Origin: Edaphochlamys debaryana | Lineage: Eukaryota; Chlorophyta; Chlorophyceae; Chlamydomonadales | DNA: 64,000 nt | Direction of reading: 5' to 3' | Assembly: GCA_016858145.1 (NCBI GenBank) | Contig: JAEHOE010000063.1 | Location: 124,001-188,000, forward strand | Shown: piece after piece, positions 44,880 to 57,022 of the stretch | How positions within the stretch are numbered: the stretch's first letter is position 1 | How the letters are laid out: every line of letters begins with the position of its first letter | Translations under genes and position numbers: made by a program | The notes under the pieces: model-generated | Told to the model about the DNA's origin: nothing | The model's database searches: none | Seen by the model: the letters and a program-made list of their open reading frames with translations, nothing else

Positions 44880-45793
44880 ACGGAGAGCGGTGGCGCTTTA
44901 ACCCCCTCGCAACTCCGCTGCCCCAGCAGGGTCGCACCTCGGCAGCTGCATCACCAAACCCCTGGCTGGACTTGGCGGCATGCAGCAGGGTCACTTGGAG
45001 GTCCCCCTGCAGGGGCCCTCCACCCCGCAGGAGCGTTTCGGTCGCCGCCGCCGCTACCGCATCCGCCGCCGCCTCCGTACGGCAGTCCAGTACAAGTGCA
45101 CCGGAGCCGTACGGCAGGGCCTGGTAGCCGCTGACGGGGAGCTCCGCGCCCTCCACCGCCTGCTGCTCAGCCTGCCGGGCCAGGGCTTGGACCCAGGCCC
45201 GAAGCGCTGAGCGGCAGCCCAGGAGCGGCCGCAGGGCATGGCCGGTGGGAACGAGGAGCAGCCCTCCGTCGCTTCCTCGCCGGCGCGCAGCAGGCCCTGA
45301 AGAGCCCGCCGCGCAACCTCCGGCGCTGCCTGCGCCGGCGGCTGATCGAAGCGCGAGCCAAGGCCAAGACCAGAGATGTGCTGCCCGGTGAACCAGGCGC
45401 ACACATCCAGCTTGTTGACGCGCCGGCAGGCCTCCTGCGGCGCGCCGGCGAAGGGCACCGGGACGCGCTCGGCAGCCATGGCCTCCTCGCCACGAGAGTC
45501 ACTTTGCTGACCGCGGACCGGTGTTGCAGCCAGCAACCGTCAGTTCCGAGCGCTGCCAAGTCGCCGGGGGTGAAGGCGTCCAGCTCAAGGCGAACGCCCG
45601 GGATCTGCTCGTCGATAAGCTGGCGCAGCCCGGGGCAGGCCAGACGCGCATTCCTGATGCAAATAGGGCCATAAATTGCAAGGCGACTGTAAAGGGCCTG
45701 TCGCGCACACGTCGGGAGGTTTGAGCTCAGCAGGTCGCAGAGCGAGAATGGCTGGCGCTCGGGGTCGCTCGGTGGGGCAGCAGCGTCAGCCAT
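44880..45793 (-). pseudogene. Broken paralogue of the leucine-rich gene at 57 kb
   Basis: An ATG at 45793 opens a frame (MADAAAPPSDPERQPFSLCD) matching the start of the 57023 gene for about 100 residues, to AVSKVTLVA. Similarity then jumps to another frame (AMAAERVPVPFAG, EACRRVNKLDVCAW), matching VAAECIALPFGG and so on. About 250 residues of the middle are missing, and the C-terminal part resumes (APEVARRALQ; then, in a third frame, LRPLLGCRSALRAWVQAL and VSGYQALPYGSGALVLDC). Two frameshifts plus a large deletion, with no introns in the expected places, make this a pseudogene. Confidence 0.8.
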
Positions 45794-46034
45794 CGTACTA
45801 GATGTTTGGCGTGTGCTCTATCGTGTGTATCTGCTTGCTCTCTTTTTGCGGCGCAAACAACTTCCCTCCGCACGTTCCCCCGGCTGATTTCCCTGAGCCC
45901 CAGGACCATCCCCCCCATGCCGCGTTGTGCACGATCGCACTACCGGGGGTACCCGACTACCCGGGGCCCTGAGTTCCTGCCGCACTTCCTGGTCATTCAC
46001 CTCAGCCGCACAACCTGCATCCTGTCACCTGCAG

Positions 46035-46737
46035 TCAGGGGGGGGGGCACAAACAATGTTCCCCGATATCATGCCCCAAAGTTCCCCGACCCCCCGGGAC
46101 CGACGACCGACCGACCCGTACAGTGTACGACACTGCCGTACATGGCCTGTATGTACGCCAACTTATGTCTTTCGCGATTCGCTGGAATGCTGGCCACGTG
46201 CACTATCTGTAGGCGCGCACAGCACTCCCGGTGGCCCAAGTTGGTCGGGTACCATCGACCATGCCACGGACCCCGACCCGGCAGTTGACCAACGGCTCAG
46301 CACCAAAGGGCGGTGTCAGGGCCATGCTCTGCAAGTATTGTACCGTGTGATGCGCGGGAGTGGAAGGCGGGCTTCTGGGAACACCTGTGAGACGCCTTTG
46401 GGTGGCCGCGTGTGTGCCCAGGGTCCGGCATGCCGACATTTCCCACCATTTCCCACCGACCCCCAACACCGCTGGAAGGGTACGAGTGACTTACCAGCAT
46501 GAAAGCTTGCCTTGCTGCATGCTCAATGCGTGTGAGATAATGTTGGGCGCTGCTCTACGCCGCGTTGAAAAGGTTGCCGTGCCGCCCCGCCCAAAGTTCC
46601 CCGACCCCCCGCGACCGACGGCCGACCGAGAACTTTGGGCCCCCATAACTTTGCAATTAAGCCTCCGTTTTTGGTTTTGAAAGCGGATTCGGGCTCCTCA
46701 CGGTAAGCTCTTTCCAGATGAAGCATGATTCGGAAGG
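46035..46737 (+). mobile_element. Non-autonomous dispersed repeat (copy B)
   Basis: Uninterrupted counterpart of copy A at 11-16 kb, in opposite orientation. The motif caaagttccccgaccccccg followed by gaccgac words occurs near both ends (about 46078 and 46600), and the right end adds the gaactttggg / cccaaagttc hairpin. It shows the empty site into which the LINE jumped in copy A. The short frames crossing it are not conserved between the two copies. Confidence 0.7.
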
Positions 46738-47355
46738 ACCTACTCCCCCCTGCTGCAGACCTGCAGTCTCTGCTCGTCCTGCACCCTGCAGTCCCCCCCC
46801 TAGTCCAGCAGCATACGCAACACCAGCAGTCCAAGCTCCCGAGTCCAAGCTCGCAGGTCAGCACCAGCAAAATGTTTCACCACCTCCTTCAGCCTCTTAA
46901 CACCACCATGCACGTGCCACCACACGTACGCGCCTTCACGGTTGTACCCCTGCCCGAGTCAACCCCACACGTCCTGTAGAGTTGTAATAAGACAGGTCCC
47001 ATTGTCCAGGCATGACTCGCATGAGTCGTGAGCACAAGCCGCTCTCGCTGCATGCGAGGACCTGCTCCATTGCATCCTGCTGCAAAGTTCCATGCTGCCT
47101 ACCTGCATGCTTCACTCCACGCACCTGCCAGCCACCTCCCTGCTTCGTGATCCTGTCTTACTCAGTTCACTGCGGCCTGCATCCTCGCCCCGCCCTGCAC
47201 AGTGATACCATAACTTCGTCCCGTTGCTGCCTCCATCCGCTCCACTTCCTCGCAGCCATCCCTGCCTCCTTCTATGAGCATTGGAGCCGACATGCCTGGA
47301 TGGTGCTCCCTGCCACGTCGGCCATCCTCAAATCCTGTCGCTCAGCATCCGCGGC
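46738..47355. other. Intergenic, 3' side of the polymerase gene
   Basis: No gene is recognised. Weak similarity to the flank of copy A (ggacctactcccccc near 46737) may extend the repeat slightly. The 3' UTR of the minus-strand polymerase gene must lie here, but I did not find a clear TGTAA-type signal on that strand. Confidence 0.4.
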
Positions 47356-50300
47356 CTATTCGGTCGCCCCCAGGGCCGCCAGCGCCTCCGCAAAGGCGGG
47401 GGAGGTCTCATCCGAGGGCAGCTCCTGCGGGAGGTCAGGCAGTGAGGGGGAGGTGGGGAGGCAGGTGCTCGGAATCTGGGCTGGGCCGGACGAGGGCAAG
47501 TACGAGGTGTTGGGATCTGCGAGCCGAGATGATCGATCCGTGCAGCGTCCGGCCCTGTTCCCGTCGGCCTCGCAAGATGATGATGTGCCCTTCCTCTTGC
47601 ACTCTCCCTCCCTGCCGCCCTCCTCATCCATTCCTGACCAGGTCCCCGACCCCACCCCTCTTGGGTCCCCCACCCCACCCCTCGTGGGTCCCCACCCACC
47701 TGCATGGTGCCCCAGCACCGCCCGGCCGCCACCTTGATCTGCGGACAGGGGTGGAAGGGGGGTGGGACGGCCATTGGATAGGGCGGTATCAGCGATCTGG
47801 ACGATAGCTGTGCCCAGGGGCCGCCATCTTGGTGTGCGGAGGGTGAATGCAGATGTACAGGGTGGAATGGCCTCGGGAAACGTGAACCCGAGCATCGTAC
47901 CTGCAGCGGCACACCGTCCAGCTGTACGACGCCGCACATGATGGCGCGTACGGCGCACACCAGTCGCCGTACGGCATCGGGACGAGCGTCCACCTCAAAG
48001 AGCAGCTCATCATGGATCTGGCGGTTGGAGGCGGTTGTTCGTTGGACAGAGGCCAATCAGAGCAGCGACACGCCACCCCATGAGCAAGAGTGCTCGAAGC
48101 CCCGTCAGCGCGTCAAGCCCCTACCCACTGCCATCCACAACCCCCCCTACCGCACCTGCGCAATCAGCTCTGCGCCGCCTGACCAGCCCCCGCCCGCGGG
48201 ATCCGGCGGCGGCAGCGCAGCCGGCGGCAGCGGCACCGGGCCCGCGGCGGAGGCCAGCGTCAGCGGCCCCTGCCCCTGCCCCGCTCCTGGCCCAGCTCCT
48301 CCTACTGCACCTCCCGGGGCCCCTGCCGGCTGCTGTTGCTGCTGCTGCTGCTGCCGTGCCAGTTCCGCGGGTGTGTCGGGGTGGCTGTATGCGGCCCACA
48401 CGCACATGGCCATCTTCATGAGGTCAGCGGCGCTGCCCTGCGGTGGGGAGGGGCGAGGGTCAGCGAGCAAGGGATAGGCCTCTGCGCGTAGAAGGGTTCG
48501 GAGGGGTGGACAAGGGGAAGAGAGGCGGGTGGTGGTCGGGAGACGAGCGAGGGGGTCAGTATCGTGGAAATGGCTTGAATGGGCGGAGCGAGGGGGTCTG
48601 GAGAGGGGGCCAAGAGGATGGCACAACAAGGGAATAGCATCCATGCCGACCGCTTTGGCCGGGGCGGTTGCACCGATTGCCGAGAGAGATTATGAGAGAA
48701 ACTTAATCTGTCACGGTGTGCCCCACCACAAACCGGCCCACGGGCATGGCACCCCACCTGCACGATGCTGTTCACCACCTGCCGTACGTTGTACAGCGTA
48801 TGGCATGCAGGGGAGGGAAGCGGAGGGGATGGGATGAGGGGGAGGGCGGCGGCCACACAAAATCCGTTGGCAGCTTGAGATCCCTGCGAAGGCTGCAATG
48901 GCCACCGCAGCAGCCGTCGGCGACGGCCCATGCGGTCCCCCCAGCCCGACACACCCAGCTCCCCTAAACCCCGACCCAACTCCGTCCCTCCCCAATACAC
49001 CCTCTTCCATCCACCTTCCTCCAGTCCCCTACCCCTCCCCACCTTGCGCTCCTCCCCCCTTACCTTTCGCTCCGCGTCCGACCGCGCCCGTGGGTCGGCC
49101 GAGGCCAGCCCCGGCAGCGGCCGCCGCCGCCCCAGCAGCCCCGTGGTGACGTGGCAGCAGCGGCGCGCATGGTGCAGGGCGGAGGTGCAGAAGGATGCCA
49201 CCCCCGCGAAGGCGCGGAGGAAGGAGGCGCGCAGACCCGCGGCCTCGTCCACGCCCACGCCTTGCTCCTGGGGGGTGGGGGGTGGGGGGTAGAGGGAGGT
49301 GAATGTGGACAGGAGCAGGGTGGGAAGGGTAGTGGAGGTGGTTGGCAGGTGCGGGGCGGGAAGGCCCACGCCTTGCTTCTGGGGCTGAGGTGTGGGGGGT
49401 GGGGCGGGGGTGGAGGTGTGTGAAGGGGCTGGGTTCCAGGCGCTAGGTTGGAAGGGATCATGCAAAGGTGAGCAGATGAGGGGCGGGGACGCCAGCCCAG
49501 GCAACCCGCCCAGGCCCTCGCCCGCCCAGCCCCCTCCCAAGCGCCGCAGCGCCCCTCCCCCTCCCCGACCCCACCGCCAGCGCCTGCGCCAGGCCCTGCG
49601 GCGTCATGCCGTAGATGATGCCGTAAATGATGCGCTTGGCCTGCTCGCGGTCCCGCGAGGACACGTCAGCTGGGGGAGGAGGGAGAGGGGGAGGAGGGAG
49701 AGGGGGGGGGAGGGAGAGAGGCGGAGGGAATGGGGGGGAGAGAGGTATGTAGCGTGAGAGGGCAGAGCGCGCGGCCAGTGGGGTTGGCGCGGATCATCGC
49801 CTCTGCACTAGCCAGCAGGTCATCAAAGGCGCACGGTCAACAACATGATGCACCCCTTGTCAGATTTGTCAGACTGGCGCCATTACCCCACACCCCAGCA
49901 GGCTGGCCGCTCACCCGGGTCCGTGCCGGGCCGCAGCCAGGCGGCGGCGATGTGTCGGAACGCATCCCCGGCGCCGCGGGGGTCGGTGCCGCGGCGCAGG
50001 AGCTCCTGGCGGGGAGAGGGAGGGGGGGCGCGAGCAGGGCCACCTGGTTGAGGGCGGCATGGGGGAAGATGACTGCGGTCTCCAGGAGCAGGGAGAACAA
50101 GCTAGGGCTATCGGGCGTCGGCCGCCTCCTGTCAGCAACCGCGTTCGACCGCTGCCCGCCTCGGTCCTGCTATCCCGAGCTGCCGTCCCCCCTACTCCAC
50201 TGCTGCTGCCGGCCTGCCCAGACCATCCAGGCTATGCCTCGACTTCCCCTGTCCCTCACTCGCCCCCACCTGCAGACTCCGGTCTCCGCTGAGGTGCGCC

Positions 50301-53300
50301 AACAGCCTCAGCTCGATCTGGTGCGAGGGGGTGGGCGAGGGGAAGGGCACGGAGAGGAAGGGTGGACGGGAGAGGGAGAAGAGGTACACAGGCAGCTGAG
50401 GCTCAGTGCCCCAGACCTTACCGCTGGCCCACGTCGCACGCTCCCCTTGCCACCCCCTCTTGCGCACCCCCTCCCTTCCCCAGACTCTCCACCGGCCCCC
50501 CCCGCTCCCACCTGGCTGTAGTCTGCCGACAGCAGCAGGCGGCTCGGGGGCGCAGTGAAGGCGGAGCGGGCGACGATGCGCAGCTCACCGCCGGCACCGC
50601 CCCCACCACCTGCAGCCCCGCCCCCACCAGGCCCGCCCCCTGGGAGTTCCACCGTAACATCGTACTTGGTCACCGCCTGGGGGGGAAGCGTTGTGATTGA
50701 AAGGGACATGGATGTTCACAAACATTCCGTGAGCTAATGCTAGCTGCTGGTCCACCGGGTTGCGCGTCGAGTATAGGGTGCGTGGGTTCATCACAATAGA
50801 AATCTGGTCCTGCTTCGGTAGCTTGCTCGCGGCAAGCGTGTTGGTGGGTTTCCGTGATACCCTCCCACCAGCTCCGACCACCACCCCCGCCCGCTCGCCT
50901 GCATGTTGGGGGCGGACGAGGACAGCCGCCCCGTGGCGGTGGCCGTTTGGTTCCAGCAGCACGACAGCCGCGGCAGGCGGGCCTGGGCCGGGCCCGCGCC
51001 TGGGCCCGCCGCGGGCCCCGCTGGGCCCGGCTCGGCGCCCGAGCGCTCCAGCAGCAGCGGCAGCCAGTCCGGGGCCAGCCACTTGGACAGCACGTTCTGG
51101 AGGGAGCGGTACTGCAGGACTAGGCCCTGTGGGGACGGGTTGGGGAGACAGGGAAGAGGGAGAGAGGGAGAGAGGGAGAGAGGGGGGGAGCAAGGCGAGT
51201 TGAGACGCAGGGGGAGCGGAGTGCAGTGTGGGGACATATACTGAAGGAACCGGTACTGCAGGACCAGACCCTGGGGGGTTGGGGTGAGGGGGGACGAGGT
51301 TCGGGGGGTAAGGAAGCAGGCCAGGAAAGCTCCAACTGGCTGCCGCACGACGAGGTGTGCATGTGGAGGAAGCGGTACGGCAGAACGAGGTCCTGATGTG
51401 GGGTGAGAGGGGGTACCGGTAAGGGTGAGAGGGAGACCAGTCCAGACGTAGCGGGACCGGGGTGCAGGGCGGGAACACGATCTGGACGGCGCCGGGAGGA
51501 AAAAAAGGGAACTAAATGGACGGCGGACCGGGGAGATCGCGACTCCCTGCACCGCCACAGGATGACAGGAAGCAGTCGCCTGCACCCCGGCCCTACTCCG
51601 CCCTGCCTGAACCACCCCCGCCCCGCCCCTCCGACCCTCCTCCCCCACCGGCAGGGGGTGGTGTCGTGTCAGGGCCTTGAGGGTGGCTTCGTCGGTGGTG
51701 GCGTGCGTGCGGGTGCGGCCCTGCCGGTCCTTGCCTGGGAGGGGCGGTTGGTTGGGCGGTTGGTTGGGCGGTTGGCAGTTAGGTGGCGGCCATTTGAAGA
51801 CGAGGCTATGGATCCGTGCATGCCTATCCCGGTCCCGTTGCCTGCCTGCCCAGGTGAGTAGTTGGTTGTGGCCAACGAACGGATACATGGCTGAGGTTCA
51901 TCTCCTTGATCCCTCACGTCCTCCCCATGCCCCCTTGTTATTTATATTATTGCCTGCTCTCACCCGTGCCCCCCGCTTCCCCCCCCGGGTGCGGCAGCCT
52001 CAGCTCCTCATACAGCACCACAGCCAGTTGGGCACTGGAGCCCAGGTTCAGACCCCGACCGCCCAGCAGGGAGCAGGCCTGGGGCGGGGGGCGAGTGAGA
52101 ATAGGAGGAGGGCAAAGGTGTGGACGGTTGCCGCAACACGCCTGCCGCCTCCATGGCTGCAGCTACAGCTCGACCTCTCAGGATCCCCTGTCGTACAAGC
52201 GCACGCCACAGGCCACGTGTCGTACAAGCGCACGCCACAGGCCACGTGTCGTACAAGCTCACGGACCTGCTGCGTGGCCGCCTCCATGGCCGCCTCCACC
52301 GCCCCCCCCTTGGCCGCCAGCCCCGCGGCATCCACCGCCATGCCCACGGCCTCCATGCGGGCCAGCAGGCAGGAGACCTGACAGTGGGCGGGGGGGGGGG
52401 GGGGAAGAAGGGAGGATAGAGATGGAGGGCAGGGGTTGACGAGGATTCCCCTTCGGGACCCCTTGCATTCTCCCTTCATCAACCCGTCCTCGTCTGCCCC
52501 CCTTGCCTCCCTCCATGCAAACCCTCCTCAACCCAGCAGCACACACGCGCAGCCCTCAACACACGCCCCCTCCCTTGCCTGCATCTCCACGTGTATGGCC
52601 TGCGGCCGCAGCCAGGGCTGCGCCCGCGCCCGCACCGCCTCCAGCAGGACTGCACCCGCCAGCACGCCTGGGGGGTGGGGGAGGGGGTGAAACAGCGGTG
52701 TTAACGTGTGTGTATGAGGGGGGCGGGGGCATGCGACGCGGGTTCAGCGGGGTGGGGCCGTCGCGTGCTTAGCCATGGTCGGCCATGCTCTGGTGTCGAC
52801 CGAAATCCGTCGACCATACAAATACATTACATGGCTCATCAGCACCTGACTCCACTTACATCCCCGCCCTCCGTCCCTGAGTATCCGGTTCCCTTCCACC
52901 CCCATCCTGCTCTTCACCTGCTCGCACCCGGGCAAGTGGGCCCAGGGCCGCCGCTGGCCGCAGGGCGCCCGCCCCCCCGGGCGGCGTCCAGAGGGGCGAG
53001 GGCACCTCGTAACGCCCACACAGGGCCTCGAGCGTGTAGCCTGGGAGGTGGGTGAGGTGGGGAGGTTAAGGGGAGGAGGGCTGAGCGGGCAGGTAAGAGT
53101 GCGTCGACGAGTGCGATGGCGGCGGGACACAAGCGGGAGGCGGGGAAAAGACACCCCGACGACCGGGCAGCGCAGGATGCAGCCGGGGGTGCACGGAGCA
53201 CAGATTCCTCAGAGACACCCAGTCTCACGGCTGAGGCTGCGATCCCTGTTTGTCTACCCTACTAAAGTCCGCCTACCGCCTCCTTGAGTCTCCTCCTTAA

Positions 53301-56300
53301 GTCTCCTCCTCCGCCCCTCCACCCCCCTCGACCGCACCCCACCTCCACCCCACCCCACCCCCATTGACCCCACCCCCCCACCCTCGATCTCCTTCTCGTC
53401 CCGCTGCGCCAGCTGCGGCTCCGCCATCCAGCCCAGTAGCAGGGGGTCCAGCACCGGCAGCGAGGAGGGGGGTGGGGGGAGCCAGCCGGCCAGCAGCGCG
53501 TCCTGGGGGTTGGGTCAGGTAATGCAGGTCATGAAACGGCAGCTGACAGGGGGGAGCAGGAAGCCAGGACGATCGGGGCATGAGGGAGGGGCGATTAAGG
53601 AAGGGAGGGGCGGGACAGCAGGGGCGGGACACGGGTGGCAAAAAGGTGATGGGCACGCGGGAGCTTGGCGTCTCCCCTTGCCTCGCCCCTCCGGGTGACT
53701 CCGATACGATACGCCGGTATCCTGTCAAGCCCGCCCCTGCGCTCCAGCACCGGCCACCCACCCGCATAACGGACTTGGCGTTGCAGCACAGCACCGGGCC
53801 CTGCCGCGGGCCCGGCCGGGCCCCGCCCCGTGGGCCCCGGGCCAGGATGAGTTCCAGAAGGGCCCGCAGCACGCGGGGCGGCAGCGGGCCCCCTTGGGCC
53901 CCACCGGGCCCACCCGGCCCTGGGGCTGGGGCCAGGGCGGATGGCGGCGGCCAGGGCCCCGTGGGCAGCACCCAGAGCGGGGGCAGCGGGATGGCAGCCG
54001 CTGACGTTGGTGCCGTACCCGGTACGACGCCCGCGCTCGTTAGGTACGACTCGTACTGCTGTACGGACAGGACCATGACGCAGATCGCCACGCAGCGCTC
54101 CGGGTGCTCAGTGGCCGCCACGCCGCCGCCGCCAGGCAGGTCGGCGGCGCCGCCACCGCCGGTGCTGCCGCCGCCGCCGTCGGGCCCTTGTGGCGGCGGC
54201 AGCACGGGTGTGACGGTGGGCAGTCCGTGCTTGATGAGGAGGCGGCGGGCTTTAGAAAGGGCGTCTCGCTGGGGCTTGTTCAGGGGCTGCAGGGGAGAGG
54301 AAAAGACAAGTCGAAAAGCGAGGTGAGGTTGGCGGTCGTCGCTACACCGGCAAGATATGCGCCGGCCTGACCCACTTCCCAGCTACCCGAGCGCACGGCC
54401 GGCAGCCTGGGCCCTGGGCCCTCCATCCACCTGCATGAGCTCACGTCCTGTCCATCCGGCACTGCCCGATCTGCTAGGCCTCGGGCCGGGACCGTAAAGT
54501 TCCCCCCTCTCCCGAAGTCCCGCCCCCGCATTAGCTGCTCTCTTTCCTCTTCCCTGCGTTGCAGCTGTCTTTCTTCCCTCCCTTCCTCCATCCCCCCCAG
54601 GTCCTAAGCCCCGCCCCCCCCCCCAGGCCCCACCCACCGTGACGTGTGTGGCGAACTGCACCGCGCCGCCCTCCGCCGCCGCCACCAGCGCCCCCACCAG
54701 CCGCACGCAGCCCTCGGAGCTCAGAGCGTCCTTCAGAGCGGTGGCGGCCTGCGGCCCGCGGTTGGCGGCAGGGTGGAGGGGTGAAGTCAAAGGGCGCATG
54801 CCTCCTATGCACTCTCAGGCAGCCCCCGTGAAACTCAGATTCGCGGTATGCCGGTTCGGAACGACATCATCCCCGACCCAGATGGCACCTCTCCACGGGC
54901 GCCCACTGCGTGTGTTCCTGTAGCAGCTCTCCTCCCCCTCCCACCCACACCCCCTCACCGAGGGCTCCAGCACCACCCGCACCGCCCCAGGCCCGGGCTC
55001 GTCCAGCCCCTCACAGAACGCCGCCAGCTGAGCCCGCACCGCCGCGTCACCGCCGGCCCGCGCTGCCGCCGCCCTCTTGCGCGCCGCCGCCGCCGTCGTG
55101 GGCGCCGCCGCCGCCACTGCCGCTGCCGCAGTGATGCGAGCAGGGCCTTGAAGGGCGGTCCCGGCAGCGTCAGAGCCTCCGGCCGCCGACCCAGATGCGG
55201 CCGCGTCCGCCCGGCCCCGCTTCTTTGCCCCAACCGCTGTTGCCCCCGCGCCAGGCCCGGGAGCGGGGGCTGCTCCGGAGGAGGTGGCGGCGGGAGAGGC
55301 GGCACGAATGCCCTCGGTGTCCAACCCCTGTTGGCCGACGACGGGGAAGGGCAGCAGCGTCTGCCGCTGCGCCCGCTGCTGCAGGGCCTGGGCGGCCGAG
55401 GGCGGGGGCTTGGGCGGCTCAGCGGGGCCCGTGGCGGCGGGGCTGGGTCGCTGCGGCAGCCAGGCGGCTCCCGGAGGCGGCGGCGGCGGCAGCCGGACGC
55501 CCCCGCCGGCCGTCAGCGTCGCCTGGCGTGGGCCGGCGGCGCCGCCGGGGCGAGGCCTGCCTGCCTGTTGGCCCGCTGCGCCGTTGGCCACGGCCCCGGC
55601 TCCCTCGCCCCTGCCTCCGCCTAACAGGTCGTCCAGGTCCTCCCACCACGCCCCGCCCGGCTTGGTCCCAGGGGGTCCGCCGACAGGGGCGGAAGGTGCG
55701 GAAGGGGTGGCGGCTGGCACCCGGCCGGCGCCCTGAGGCCCAGAGCTGACGGCTGAGGGGCCGGCGTGCGGTCCCCGGGAGGGTCCCGGTCCTGGACCGG
55801 GGGCCGCATGTCGCCCACTGTAAGCGGCCTGCTGGTACAAATCTCGCTGCTGCAAGTGTTGGTCGTGGTGCGGCTGTTGGTGTCGTTGGTGGTGGTGCTG
55901 TTGCTGCTGTGGTTGTAGCTGTTGTTGTAACTGTTGGTGGTGGTGTATCTGAGGCTGTGGCGGCGTGCGCTGTGGGGGCGCTGAGAACGGCGCAGCGGAG
56001 GGCCTGGCCTCCTCGTCCTCCAGCCCATCGTCTAGGAGGTCGAGACCCAGGTCCTCCTCGTCCGCGAGCACCGAGGCCGCCGAGCTCCGATGAAGCAGTC
56101 GAGACCCTGCGCCGCTCAAGCTGGGAGCTGGGTTGCGGAGGTGAGCAGGGCCAGCGGCGGGAGCGCCTATGGAGGCTCGGGATGTCCGCACGGGGATGGC
56201 CGGCTCAGGCGCGGCGACAGGTTGTTGCGGCACGCCGGCTGAGCGCTGGGCGAGGGGGAGCGCTCCGAAAGCTTCCAATGCCGAGCTGTGCTGAGAGCCG

Positions 56301-56629
56301 TCAGCGAGCGCACTAGGGCCCGCAGCAGAAGGAGCCCAGCGAGGCGGAGGATGGTGCGGGGGATGGGTGGTTGCAAAACCCGGTTCAGCGTGATATGGAT
56401 AGTCGCCCTCTCCCTCCATGAGTCCCTCATCCGCATCCGGAACGTGGCAGGTGTCGATAAGCGCCCGCGAGTTGTGGCCCCCGAGCCGCTGCAAGAGGCC
56501 CATCGCGAAGCCCGGCTCAGGGGCCGGGCGACCTCCCAGAAGTTCTGGGTTACTTTTGGCCCATGCTTCTACTGCAGCTGGAGTAGGTGGTCTTGCGCGA
56601 GGCCGCAAAGCCAGCGCGTCGACCGCCAT
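47356..56629 (-). CDS. DNA polymerase theta-like (family A), polymerase part only
   Basis: Twenty exons: 56629-54959, 54748-54638, 54286-53762, 53502-53382, 53040-52918, 52667-52579, 52377-52267, 52078-51964, 51734-51649, 51126-50899, 50676-50512, 50317-50270, 50005-49915, 49669-49575, 49267-49064, 48778-48758, 48437-48156, 48017-47901, 47738-47700, 47424-47356. Phases fit exactly: 1436 residues from the ATG at 56629. Exon 1 is a 557-residue disordered Pro/Gly/Gln/His-rich region with no helicase motif. The exonuclease-like part follows (LDPLLLGWMAEP, VEMQVSCLLARMEAVGMAVD). Motif A is LLLSADYSQIELRLLAHL (catalytic Asp about 1112), motif B RDREQAKRIIYGIIYGM, then LLGRRRPLPG and NSIVQGSAADLMK, and motif C QIHDELLFEV. 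YGIIYGM fits theta better than Pol I. The likely role is end-joining or translesion repair in the nucleus. The donor of exon 7 (GTCCGT) is the weakest junction. Confidence 0.88.
51120..51400 (-). repeat. Decayed tandem copies of the start of polymerase exon 10
   Basis: The real exon 10 starts at 51126 with LVLQYRSLQNVLSK. Upstream, each after its own cag acceptor, come LVLQYRFLQYM (about 51275) and LVLPYRFLHM (about 51393). The copies are spaced roughly 120-150 bp and include intron sequence rich in gaggga units. Confidence 0.7.
52192..52262. repeat. 29-bp tandem repeat in a polymerase intron
   Basis: A unit starting cgtacaagcgcacgccacag occurs about two and a half times, ending at the donor side of exon 7. 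Confidence 0.8.
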
Positions 56630-57022
56630 GCTGTTCACGGTTTCGCCGGACGTGGGCGGAAGCCCGCGTTGGGTCTATCTACATACTGTTTTGAGGTTGA
56701 AGGTACCTTAAGCAGTCGAGCGGCCGCAAAGCAGGCGGCAGATCGGCGACACAGGTGTTTCCCGCGCAAATCGCGAACGCCAAAAGCGAGATTGCACGGC
56801 GCACTTGTGTACTTGGTGAGGAAAGCGGAGATAGCGTATCTGCATAGCGTGGCTACATCGGGGTGTTCAGCGTGAAGAGGGGGGGGCCAGGGAAAGGGCT
56901 GGGGGAGCAGGTGCCGAGGCCCGGGGTTTGCCATTCCCGCACGGCACGAGGGACATGCGGCGAGAAGACCTTGACTTGCCCGCAGTTAACACGAAAGCAC
57001 CATAGGTAAGACCTGTATCACA
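56630..57022. promoter_or_regulatory. Divergent promoter region
   Basis: A 393-bp interval separates the ATG of the minus-strand polymerase gene from the ATG of the plus-strand leucine-rich gene, so it should carry both promoters and 5' UTRs. Composition is less GC-rich than the flanking exons. I see no unambiguous TATA box. The ATG at 57023 has the context cacaatgac. Confidence 0.5.

Noticed and set aside
53580..56316. Plus-strand frames (up to 258 codons) opposite the polymerase
   Set aside because: Antisense shadows of the well-supported polymerase exons.
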